Shown: positions 24,480 through 35,851 of the stretch, in pieces
Numbering within the stretch: position 1 is the first letter of the stretch
How the letters are laid out: every line of letters starts with the position of its first letter
Assembly (NCBI GenBank): GCA_031216445.1
Contig: CM062218.1
Coordinates: forward strand, 9,409,501 to 9,473,500
DNA: 64,000 bases
Source: Lateolabrax maculatus
Taxonomy: Eukaryota; Chordata; Actinopteri; Acropomatiformes; Lateolabracidae
Direction: 5' to 3'
Program-made: the position numbers and the translations under genes
Notes under the pieces: model-generated
Seen by the model: only the letters and a program-made list of their open reading frames with translations
Database searches by the model: none
What the model was told of the DNA's origin: nothing

Positions 24480-25757
24480 GATGTTAATCGACTGAAATGT
24501 CGGGCAAGTTGACACGTTTTAGCCTTTTAGGTTTAAACCTAAGCACACAAACACTAATACAACTAATGCTGTTAATACAAATGCAAGTTCAAAATACCAT
24601 TAATACTTACACAAACAAAGATCCAAATATAGAAAATAATTCATTAATGGAGACAGGACTGGTAAAAATATGTAAATCTGTATATATGTTCAAACTGTCA
24701 GTGAGCTTGTTCCGTTCCTTAATGGCCTTAGAAGAAAAGGCAGATTGTGCAAAGGCAGAGATTATTTTAGGGACGCTACAATCTCGCCTTGAAGCAGACC
24801 TTGAAGCCGTGGAGCTGAACGAAACTCTTCAACGGTGGGGGAGCAGCATAATGGATTATCTCATGCACTCAACGAACATCTGAATACGCAATTGAGTTGT
24901 CAAAGATTAACATTTTATGTTCAACAAGTATATCACAATGATGATACTCGGTCGTGATTTCCTGTCCAGGACTTTCAGGTCTTGTTTATGAAGTGACATC
25001 ATTGGTTTTAAGATAAATCATTGCATTCAAGTACGTGTTTGAGGCTTCAGCTGTTACTATATTTCATCACCTGGCAAATCTTTTGAATGTAAGACTGTAA
25101 CCCAAAGTAACACTTAAGTATTTAAACTACATAAATATTTGGAAAACCCCCTTTTTTTTTGTTTATACCAATAATTGTTTTCTCAATATTCAGAGACATG
25201 AGTAACTGTGCCAGTTTGCAACTTTTTCTAATCGTTAATGACAATTTGGCAGCAACTTGTCTGGTGTCTTTCCCGTGTGCGTATAAGACCACGTCGACAC
25301 ATCAGGGTCTCCACACCATCACAAGCACATGGAAGGTCATTGATGTATGCACTGAACAACAACGATAACATAACGCAGGCTCTTTTCTCTTTCTTTATCC
25401 GGATGCACTGAGAGCGTTCAAGTAGGTAAAACTGAATCCAATTTAGTACATTAACAGAGAGTTTGAATTTAGACAACTTAGAGAGGAGTACTGGGTGATT
25501 GTGTCAAAAGTCTTGTGCAGGAAATACGGCACCCACCACCCCTTTTTTTTTTATCAAGGCCAGCCTTAATGACTTCAAGGAAGTAGCAAAATTTCAGTTT
25601 CAGTGGAATGGTTTGCTCTAAACAGAAACTGCGTGGGATGGAGTAGATTTTCTTTATTCAGATGAACTACCAGCAACAACCTTTTTAACAGCTTTTGAAG
25701 CTTTTTTGCTGATGGGCCTGTAGTTGCTTTCTTCCTGGAGTTAGTTCCCCGGTCCAT
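24480..25757 (-). mobile_element. Degenerate non-LTR retrotransposon (LINE) ORF2 fragment, reverse-transcriptase C-terminal half
   Basis: Reading the - strand from 25757 downwards gives reverse-transcriptase text: NKENLLHPTQFLFRANHSTE (palm entry), then WIQFYLLERSQC and INDLPCACDGVETLM around 25470-25300. After a frameshift it continues as KDTRQVAAKLSLTIRKSCK and, near 24980-24830, EHKMLIFDNSIAYSD and APPLKSFVQ, typical of the end of fish LINE ORF2. Stops and frameshifts break it throughout, so it is inactive. The long + strand frame at 24497-24883 is the antisense shadow of this element. The clade (L2/CR1/Rex1-like) cannot be fixed by eye. Confidence 0.75.
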
Positions 25758-25759
25758 GA

Positions 25760-27100
25760 CAGGTTATACTTCTACAACACTACAATTACAACATTACATA
25801 CTTTTACTTAAGTAACATTTTGCAATGCAGGCTCTGCCACTGGTCTGTATAAATACACCCTGTCATCACTACAGAACTTGACAATCTGTCCAAGGTTAAG
25901 AGGAAACTCTGACTGACAGTTCTTGTACAAGTACAAGACAAAATGAAGATAAACACTATGAATATGACTTCACAGCTTGATTACAATGCCCTTAGTCAGG
26001 CCCAGGTAGATGTTTTTATTTTGCTGATGTCAAACTGGAGCAAAATCATGACATTTTAGTTTTAGTTTAGTTTAGTTTGTCATGTTTTTACATCATAATA
26101 TTGTGTGTGCTGTACTATAGTCTACTTTTATGTGTCCACCACACATGATGTATGAACATCATCTCAACAAAATGATGTAGCTTACACTTGAATTTAAGGG
26201 TTTTAGCAGTGAATATTCTTTGCATGTTTCATTGAATGAATGAGGTTAAAACAGAATGAATGAAAAAGAGGCAGAGCAGGAAGAAAAAATATGAAACAAA
26301 CACACAAAAATAGTCTTGAAATAATTGTCAAGTGATCAAAATGAAATACAAATATAAAAGATCACATTTGTATCCAGCAGTTTGCATTTTCTTGACACAC
26401 TCAAACTTACATTCATATACATTTTTTAGAAACGCCTGTGTGTGTGTGTGTGTGTGCGCATGTTATTGTATTAACCACCAGATGGTGCAGCTGCTCTTTG
26501 TAATTCGTCTGAGCTGCCGTCTTGTGAAACAATGAAATACACAATGTATTATTTTAAGTGATAGCTCAATTTGTATTTAAATGTGTCCCTTTATTATGTG
26601 TGTTACTTTTATTGCCATATTATTCCAATACTGTCTGACCACTGTCTACTCCTCATAACTTTATTATAGCATTATTGCATGAAATCAAGGAAGCCTGTTT
26701 AATGAAATATGAGTTAATTGCAGGAAAAAGTTTTAGTTTTTTGTTTTTTAGTCATTCAGCTGGTCATTTGACAAGCAACAGTAGGGTATTGCATTCATAT
26801 TTTATTGTATTTATTGTAACATTTATTTTCAGACCTGCAGGTATTCCTTACACTGGTATGTCTCAATCCCTGTTATTGTTTGCTCTGTATATGCCTACAC
26901 ATGAGTGACCCGCCAGTCACTTTCCCTGCCTCTATAAAAGTACAAATCACAATTGTTATCAGTGTAATATTGTTTTTTACTTGGTTATCTGCTGCGGTGA
27001 GATTCAAAGATTCAGACTTTTTCTGCTGTTGCTTCAAGTCTGAAACTTGAACTGAAATCATGTCAACAGTCACTCGCTGCCGGCCTCAGAAATCACTGAC
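25760..27100. other. Gene-free AT-rich stretch
   Basis: About 25775-25830 (CATACTTTTACTTAAGTAAC) resembles the same teleost repeat family seen near 3.1 kb. A short GT run lies at 26439-26456. Nothing else could be supported. Confidence 0.4.
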
Positions 27101-27151
27101 GGGAAGGATATTGAGTTGATTGGCTGCACATCACTTCACACACATGAACAG

Positions 27152-27229
27152 ACAGCAACACACACACACACACACTCGCTTGTGGCATGGGACCCTGGAC
27201 ATCTGCCCCTGCACACCCAACACACACCC

Positions 27230-27270
<41 letters not shown>

Positions 27271-27272
27271 CC

Positions 27273-27320
<48 letters not shown>

Positions 27321-27493
27321 TGTTGACCCCCGCACTGCTAATCGTTGAGACAAAACACACACTGTCCAGTGACCTGCTTTTACACCCCCCATCGTCAAGA
27401 TACTCTCTGTTACGTTGTCTGTCACGCAAACCTGTAGATGTTCTCAACACACACATTCATCAAGTCCAACCCTGCATCACCCTAACACATAGG

Positions 27494-27551
<58 letters not shown>
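27152..27551. repeat. Clustered CA microsatellites
   Basis: CA tracts at 27157-27174, 27231-27316 (interrupted by CCCCCAA) and 27495-27551. The long reading frames here are poly-Thr-His or poly-Cys-Val translations of the repeat and are not genes. Confidence 0.95.
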
Positions 27552-27553
<2 letters not shown>

Positions 27554-27569
27554 TCGTGTTTCCATCACT

Positions 27570-27745
27570 TTCAGGGACATTAAATAGACTTACATTCATT
27601 CCCTGGAAGCATACCCTAACCTAAACCAAGTCTTCACCCTAAAATTGAATGATTTACATTATGGAGACTTCTATTTTGTCCCAATGAGGAAGACGAGTCC
27701 CCACAATGTGACTGTGTAAACAGATTGATGTCCCCACAGCATTAG
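27570..27745. repeat. Teleost-type interspersed repeat fragment
   Basis: Contains ACTTACATTCATTCCCTGGA, ACCCTAACCTAAACC and GTCCCCACAATGTGACTGTG, phrases I recognise as recurrent in teleost non-coding DNA. Boundaries and family are uncertain and no coding potential is visible. Confidence 0.45.
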
Positions 27746-28369
27746 TACACACAAACACGCTGTATGAGTATAAGTAAATCAATGCCCTGTAAACACACAT
27801 GCAAACACATCTCATCATATTAGAGTGTCCATTTCCTGAAAGGATATTCAAGTAACCCCACCAACTTTAAAAATAAACCAAAATACAAGGTCAACAATAT
27901 TGCTGTTTGTTTCTTTAACATCACCCATTGCTTCATTGCAAAACACATGTTTTCACTACCCTCCAGACGGGAACACGAAAGAACCAGGAAAGATGAACTG
28001 CTGACTCAGATTGTTTTTGTGTTCTTTTACTTTACTAATTCTCAGAAATACTGTTGTGTACGTGTGTGTGGACCTGGATTGGAAAATAAATAGTATTCAA
28101 GAGAAGATTGTTATTCGTCCAGTATTTCAACAAGAGACTTTCAGTTTCACATTGTGGTGATGAATGAAAACATGAAGCTGAGGAGCATCTTGGACAATGA
28201 ATTTCCTCTCACAGTAAACACTACACACTCCCCCCCCCCTCCCCCCTGCCCCCAACTGTCTCATACACAGTCGCTGCCTGGCCTCAGCCCTACTTTCTTT
28301 TTGAGGCTGATGTTTCCATTACAGAAATAAAAGCATGACGGCTAATCCAGTTACATGTTCCCCGGACGA

Positions 28370-28399
28370 CACACACACCCATATGTACAAGTGCACGCA

Positions 28400-28435
<36 letters not shown>

Positions 28436-28586
28436 TACACACTCAGATGCACATCATGCTTGCATACACACACACACACACACACACAAACCTGCTGAAA
28501 CGCAAGGAAGCAAAAACCAAGACACACACATGTTGCAAGTGGACAAACACAGACTAACACTTAAAACACAAAAATATGACTGCAGA

Positions 28587-28642
<56 letters not shown>

Positions 28643-28815
28643 GACACACAGGGGGCATGTGATTGAAGCAAGACCTCCTGTTGTGAAAAAGTCAAACAGA
28701 GCTTTCTGGAGCCCTGGAAATAAATACGAAACATTGGTAATCCACACACACACACACACACACACAGACATGCACGTACATGCACGTACAACACAAACAC
28801 ACACACACACACACT
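28370..28815. repeat. Dense CA microsatellite cluster
   Basis: Separate CA tracts at 28403-28432, 28468-28487, 28590-28641, 28744-28765 and 28796-28814 with short unique spacers. A C-rich patch lies just upstream at 28230-28255. Apparent reading frames are repeat translations. Confidence 0.95.
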
Positions 28816-28829
28816 TATAATCTCCCAAG

Positions 28830-30285
28830 ACAATTTACCACAGAGCTGCACATGCTTCCTATGGAGTGAAAGGACAGGGAGAATTGAGGGGAAAAAAAGA
28901 AGGATGTACGATCTTTTCCTTCACTGACTTCTCTCTCTTTTTAATTCAGAAAAAACATAATCAAGTTAATTGTAGATGTAGGATTTAATATAATATCTGT
29001 CTTGGGGCACTGAGCAGCAAGGCGGCCGCTTTTCCCTTTTTTTAGGTTTAGTTTTTTCTAAGTATTAAAAAAGTTCTCCAGTGATTTAGTATTGCACCTC
29101 CATAAAGTTAGGAGATTCACGAGACACAGATTTTAAAAAGAAAAGTCAAAATCAAAGCTGAAGGCACCAAAATATCCAGACTTTTAATCCTTTGCTTATG
29201 TAAAACTCCCAAAACATTAGATCCTACAATTCCCACAATGCAACTCTGCGTGTTAACCTTACCCGTTAATGACCTCCAGAGCCAGAGAAGACATTTGACC
29301 AAAGTACTCATGACAAGTCAGTTGACTTTGACATGAAAAATCAATGTTTGACATCCTTGAATTTCAGCCACTGCGCTCACATGAGTGCATTCTTTTTCCA
29401 TTTTGATATCAGCGGTTAATCGTTGTTTGCCCACTTGCCAGAGTTGGAAAAAGTACTAGAATATGCTATAATATTCAGAAAACAATACTCAAGTAGAAGT
29501 ACTGTTTCTTTAAAGAAAGTTTACTCAACAAAATTACTCGATTAAAAATTCGCTCTGCCCTCTCCCAGGGTTTATGTATTCAAGGTTGAAAGTTAAAAGA
29601 CAGTTTTGTTTTGCACCACAGTATAAATAACTTGATTTGGCTGACAATCAGCACATGTGGCACACTTGGAAATCCTCACATTTTATCTTTGGAGCTGAGC
29701 AAGATGAGTTCTTTAAACTGAGAGAGGAAAATTTCTTCATGGAATAAGTTGCTAAACCTATTGTTAACATTCTGGCTTTACATTATACCAATCTTCTACT
29801 GAGATTGTTTTTGTCAACTACTATTTCCGAGGGTCAAGAATGAGCTTTCAGTCTCAACTGATTTTACAAGTTTAAGGTTGGAAAGGAAAAATGTGTCCGT
29901 TTTTAGGCCGATGTATTGTTCGCTTGGAGCATTTGGATTTTTGTGTTGAAGTCCAGAAATGGAGGTGTGATGAAGGGAGTGTGTGGTAGAGGTGTATTTG
30001 CCACAAGTAGTGTGAGTAGAATCAAAGAAGAGTGAAGGGGTGAGAGAGTTATTAAAGTGTTTCTGTCTGGAAGAACAATGAAGATTGGAGGGAGGAAAGG
30101 ATGAGAGAGAAAGTAAAAACAGGGAGATTTAGAGAGAGAGCGTTGGAGAGCAGGTATGTCCTACATGCATGGACACTCAGGTCATTCCAGATAATTATGC
30201 TACCTATGGCGTTTTCTCTCTCCTCCATACATTTATTAATTTACTGTGTTAACCCTCACACGTCCGACCACAAGATGATAAAACA
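28830..30285. other. Gene-free stretch with one repeat fragment
   Basis: About 29440-29540 (GTTGGAAAAAGTACTAGAAT ... ACTCAAGTAGAAGTACTG) resembles a common teleost interspersed repeat. The remainder shows no open frame, splice-site pair or RNA structure that I can support. Confidence 0.45.
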
Positions 30286-30288
30286 CAG

Positions 30289-30290
<2 letters not shown>

Positions 30291-30327
<37 letters not shown>

Positions 30328-30330
30328 TAA

Positions 30331-30384
<54 letters not shown>
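30291..30384. repeat. Compound (CT)n(CA)n microsatellite
   Basis: (CT)10 at 30291-30310 runs directly into CA repeats to 30384, interrupted once by TAACAA. Confidence 0.95.
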
Positions 30385-30386
<2 letters not shown>

Positions 30387-31204
30387 ACCCGTACTGTACA
30401 TATATGTGAAGTTTAATTGGTATTTCAGTGCTCTTTAGCGTTCATTGATTGAGTTAATTATGTCCTTAATGAGGACACTATTTCTTCCTATATCTAATTA
30501 AAGGGTAGTTACACCACTTAATTGCCAGTGTCCTGACAATGACCGGACGAGTTGAAAACTGCTGTCCTGTGGGATCTAAATGTATGAGGGCATGTTCTTA
30601 CTTTCTCAGTGTACAGCTCTACTTGTGTTCACACATGCTGGTGTATGCATGATATACTGTATTTAGAAGGTAAATGATTGTTATACAATAAAGCTTGGAT
30701 GGCAAATCTTGACTTATGGATATCATACAGAATACATGTGAAGGTATTTGGCTGCAGAAAGAATTGACACCAATAAATTGTTTGTAATCATATAGCATAT
30801 TATTATTATCTTTATTCTGAATTACTAAAAAAAACATCCTCCAACTCCAACTTTAACTTAATTCAAGGGGAAATTTGTCCCACAGCCAGGTGAAACACAG
30901 AACAGAAAAATACACATAAAACATGCAGTATTATAAAAACATGTTAAACACATGGTAAAACTACTACATTTCCCCCAAAGAACTGTGCTTTTGGGCATAT
31001 GTGAACACAGCAACTGCACTTGTATGTGGGACGAAAAAAGAGGGCTGAGATCACCAAGAAAGGGTGGTCTCGGCTTTCTTCCAATCGATCCCTGGAGCAG
31101 TTTGTTTGCATCAACTCAGCAACCAAACCAACTGACTTACAACTGTGGTTCACACTCCAACATAGTAGCTGGTGGTGATGCACCTGGTTGCCACCCATCA
31201 TAAA

Positions 31205-31765
31205 ACGAAAAGAAGAATAAAACCTCGCGCTTTGCAAGCTACATGTGTGAAAACACCCTTAAATGTCTGTCCTGAGGGGAGATGTTCAAACTCACCATAC
31301 AGACTCAAACACCATAATAACGTTGCTGACGACACACTGGTGGTAGGCCTGATCGCTAATCGGGATGAGAAGGGCCTATGGGAAAGACGTGGGATGTGAG
31401 GAGGTGAATGTCAGCAAAACCAAGGAACTAATTGTGGATTTTAGAAAGCAGCAAGAGAGGAACTACACCCCCCACTAGATCGACAGGACCACAGTGGAAA
31501 GAGTGAACCACTTCAAGTACTTCGGGGTCCACATCACTGAGGACCTGACAGGGTTTGTCCACAAACATACTGGTTAAAAGAGCAAAGCAGCGCCTTTACC
31601 ACTTCCGACGGCTGCAGAAATTCAGGATGTGCCCGCAAATACTGAAAACATTCTACACCTGCACTGTGGAAAATATATTGTCAGGGAATATCACCACATA
31701 GTATGGCAGCCCGGCAGGATCGCAAGAACCTGCAGAGAGTATGCTCGGCCGAACTTATTAAACCA
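31205..31765 (+). mobile_element. Degenerate LINE fragment (reverse-transcriptase motif C to thumb)
   Basis: In shifting + frames the text reads VADDTLVVGLIANRDE (the catalytic ADD box is still visible), then SKTKELIVDFRKQQ, VERVNHFKYFGVHITEDL, AKQRLYHFRRLQKFRMCPQI and LKTFYTCTVENILSGNITT. This is the canonical order for the C-terminal half of a fish non-LTR retrotransposon reverse transcriptase. In-frame stops (for example within 31475-31480) and several frameshifts show it is dead. It is a different lineage from the fragments at 24.5-25.8 and 40.7-41.0 kb, judged by the sequence after the ADD box. Confidence 0.8.
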
Positions 31766-31839
31766 AGTAATAACAGTGGCTAAAATTGATATTTTTTATA
31801 ATAAAATTGTATCAAAAGACAATGTGAAAGGAGTCGCTC

Positions 31840-32030
31840 AAAGTGATGAACCTGCAGAGAAACTGTCACCTGAATCTGCAGCTCACCTCCACTTCATGGA
31901 GCTTCATAGCCTGTTTCAGCTCATTGTTTAGCTGTCTGGCCCACAGCTTTACTGTTTTGCTTCACTCTCACCGCTCTCAGAGCACCGTCTTTGGTCGCAG
32001 CCGGCGAAAAAAATCCACTGTACATTACTT
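31840..32030 (-). repeat. Copy B of a two-copy interspersed repeat
   Basis: The reverse complement matches the + strand at about 58500-58645. Both share CAGACAGCTAAACAATGAGC, then AAGCTCCAT, a GAGCTGC with GACTC/GATTC, and TCTCTGTAGGATCATCA versus TCTCTGCAGGTTCATCA. It lies right after the LINE fragment. No coding capacity is seen; it is probably a non-autonomous transposon relic, which is inference. Confidence 0.75.
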
Positions 32031-32079
32031 CAATTCCAAACAGCAGACAGTCACAGTTAACTGGTGAACATAGTGGAAC

Positions 32080-32238
32080 ATGTAGAAAAAGAAATATAGT
32101 GTGTGTGTTTCAGTCACTGGATGAGGTGAGTAACTTTGCACAGTTGGAGCATGATTAGCATAATACATGTGGTTCGTGTAAATTTACGTGCATTTAGGAT
32201 TTTCATGGAAGTATGCTTTTCCTCTAAAAGGCATGCAT

Positions 32239-32287
<49 letters not shown>

Positions 32288-35240
32288 GGTCAAATGTAAA
32301 TGATTTATTCATTCATTAGTTTAAATCTTCTGGTGATGAAATGTTTCAACCTTGCAGATGGACAGAATACTGATTAAGAGAGAGAAAGAGAATAAAAAGA
32401 GGTGGAGGAAGGGAAGAAGAGGACAAATGGTAATGATGGAGAGAGGGAATTAAAAAAATCAGTACTTAAAAATAATAACCATGTCATGGCCTGATTGGTT
32501 TGGTTTTCCCATATTTAACTCAGTGGACTGGGAAATGAAGGAAAGACCGAGAGGAATGATGGCAGAAAAGGAAGAAAAGGAGGGGGGTAGAAAAAAGGAG
32601 AAACAGAAGAAAGTTAAAAAAACACATTGTTTTGTGTCTATAATCTGCACAAGCTTTTCAATGCATATTATTATATTGTTTTTCCTGTTCCCCTTGTTCC
32701 AGTCTTTATGCTAAGCTACGCTAAACTAACTACAAAGACATCTGATGGCAAGAATTCTTGACAGCAAAGCTTAAAATGCTGAAATGCACCGTTCTCTGAA
32801 CCCGTCCCCTGGACAGGGATTGTCCACTCACAGCTTAGCAATTGTATCTACTGTAGGCACGGCCTGACGTGACAAGCTTTGGATTTGTCATATAAAGATA
32901 GATTTATACTTTTTGTACTATTTTAGAAAAAAAGGATCAAAATCGTTGTCTTTTTTATTTTCTAATGTCTTTTCTAATGTCTTTTTTATTCCACACATTC
33001 TTGATTTGGCTGCTAGCTTGCTTTTTTTCCGTTTATAATATTATTTTAATATTCATCTGTACTTATCATTATTGGACAGAAAAAAAAATATTATCCATGT
33101 GTCAATGGCAAGAACAAGTCAGGATATCATGAAAAATCTTTCATCATGGTGGTGGCCAAAAAGTTCCGACCTTTTGATAAAAGGAGTTTTACTTTACAAG
33201 CTACCTCTGAAGAAAAATAAAGTTGTAATCACATAATGCCAAGAAAGAGGGTGTCACAAGGGTGTCAACAGTTTTCTTAAAATGGAACTAAATAAGTAGA
33301 AAATCCAGTCTAGCTTGTGACATCTAAGTAGGCTGAGGTGTGAGCGCTGCAGAGGCACAAAGGGAAAAACCCACTAACAGTCAAGTCGGCACCAGAGAGA
33401 AATGAAAGCTGTGGTTTGCCTCATTACACCAGCCTTTAGCTCGGCCTCAGACAAGAAGTAATGAGCGGCAGGACAGCCAGTCATTAGCCTAAATAGCTGC
33501 AATGGCAAAGGAAAGTCATGTTGCTTTCAGATGGTGACGTTTAAACCCCTGTGAGAAAATGCTTAACTTCCCCCTGGGGAAAATGATTCACAATTATACT
33601 TCAAACTCTTCCAGCTCTTCTGAATTAAACATGACACTGGCCGCATGCCCAAATACAATTATTCTCTTCAATTGATTGTTAGTACTCGTAGGTCGGTAAA
33701 GACACAAATTTTAAGGTTTTATTGCGATAAACTTTGTTACAGGTCATAATATAAACTTATCTATTATTCACATTGAAATGATTTCTCTTCCTCGAAGCAC
33801 TGAGGCTAAAACAGACTCAAAAAGCTGCAGGTCCATAAAGAAAATACTTAGAGTGGAAAAACTGTAGCATGAACTTTGATTTCATGCTTCTGGTGCATGT
33901 ATATGAGTGTGTGTGTGTGTGTGTGTGTGTCTCTGAACTCTGATTTCACGCCTCCAGCAGGCTCTGAAGCTTACAATGATCTGCAGAGAGAGAGAGAGAG
34001 GAGGAAGAAAGAAGACTTAATATGAACTCAGGATTATAAAACTCATAACACCCGGGGGAGAGTTTCAGTCCTGATTGAATGTTTATTGACATAAAACCTG
34101 TGTCACTGCTGACAGCCGTGGGAGGTTGATACACTTTATAGTGGAAATGTCATAATAAAAAAACAGCTCTCCTGGCAGTTTTCATTGTTAACAGAGAATC
34201 ACACTAGTTAAATTTATTTTAACTTTGAGATCTAGAGGTCCTGTGAATTTTTGGGGACCACTGGACTCTTGAAACAAGTCTCGGATCTGCAATTATCTGC
34301 CTTCTAGGTTTATTCTAATAAAATCAAGTAGCCTATCCTTTTCTTTGGGTGTGTTCGAGCTTAGATGATGTTTCTGTTACACCTGTTCTGATTTGAGCTG
34401 ATGTTTTAAAAGATAAGGTTGGCATTACTCTATTTTTTTTTTTATTGTCAACAAAGCCCATTACCAAAGACGCAAGAATTAAACCAATGTGTTAATCTCT
34501 CAGGTCCTACTGAAGACATAAATCTTATTATGATATATGGTGTTATTCTAAAAAGGCTCAGTAGTTTCCAAAAACAGCTGGGCACTGTAGTTTTTTCAGC
34601 AAACATTACTCAAACAGAGGTAAATAGTGCTTTTTTGGGGATAATTTGGGGATCAGTCACTGTTTGTTTTATTACTCCTGAAGGTGTCTGTTATAAATTC
34701 AGTAAAGTTAACACTAACTAATTTCAATCTCTCTCTCTCTCAGTAGAAATTTGCTGACTCTCCTCCTTCTATGATGGACAGAAGATATTAAGCATATTGA
34801 ACTTTTAGGTCAAATCCTGCAACAATAACAGTTTACCAGCTCACAGCATATGCAGAGTGAATGACTGAAACATCTGCATCAACTTGGTACCGAGCTCCCA
34901 AACATTAAAGATCTATTTACAACTGATACTAAACACCCAGGTTGCACCTTGTAAAAAAATGGCCCCAGTTGTTGTCTTCTATTTTATTTCTCTTTATTTC
35001 TTCATATTCATCTGTTACTCCACTGTAATCCCTCTTTTCTTCTTTTCTTCTTTGCTTTACCAACCTCTCACCTTTCACTACACCTCTTTTAGTTTCCTCC
35101 TCTTTCTTTTTACATTCCTCCCTCTGCCCCTTCTTGTTTCTGCCCGTCATAACCAAATCTTGGGTTAAACAGCTAACTGCTTACTAATTACTGTGTTTTT
35201 CCACAAAATTGTGTAACATGTAAGTGTATCTAAATTTAAA
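32080..35240. other. Gene-free stretch with microsatellites
   Basis: Holds (CA)n at 32244-32284, (GT)n at 33907-33931, a short GA run at 33984-33999, a purine-rich patch at 32560-32625 and a pyrimidine-rich patch at 35030-35140. The reading frames over the last two are composition artefacts. No gene is supported. Confidence 0.5.
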
Positions 35241-35851
35241 TCAATATTTTAGACACATGGACTCTGAACACAAACAAATGGGTTGTTTACTTTTGGGTGG
35301 TGTTGCTGTAGGTGCTGTTACAAAAAGCCTCTTCTTCATGAGCTGAAAGTCATTTTCTTCACATTCACAGGTGAGTGTTGGATGACCAAACAATTTGTGG
35401 TGAAAATGTTTATTTTGATAGATAACGTAGTAAAAATTTATAATCCAAAATATTGTATCTGTATTTCCAAATTAATGTCTTTATATCAGTCCTGTCATAA
35501 TTTCTGTCTGTCTTATTGTCTTAAGGAATTTTAAGTAATATTTTGTTATTTATTGGTAGGATGATTTCATAATTTGATAAAACCAGATTAATACATAACT
35601 CCAGAAAGTCAATGAAGGTGAAAAGAACCACATTTACAACAAAAAATCATGCTGGTGCAGCCAGGCTTTGTTAAAAAAATCTCTTTACCAAAAACAACAA
35701 CAAAGATGCAGAGGTGACACGTGTGGAAGCGCGTTATTCCTTTTTTTTTTACTTCCACACAGTTAATTCCCTGCCTTTTATCCAGCTGTGACAACAATAT
35801 TGTGAATTTTTCTCTTTCTTTTGATTTTCAGACGTGACAGTGTTTTCAGTC

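Noticed and set aside
27116..27583. Histidine/threonine-repeat protein and its Cys-Val antisense
   Set aside because: Pure translations of CA/TG microsatellites.
28335..28828. 161-residue His/Thr-rich frame
   Set aside because: Microsatellite translation; no conserved non-repeat segment.
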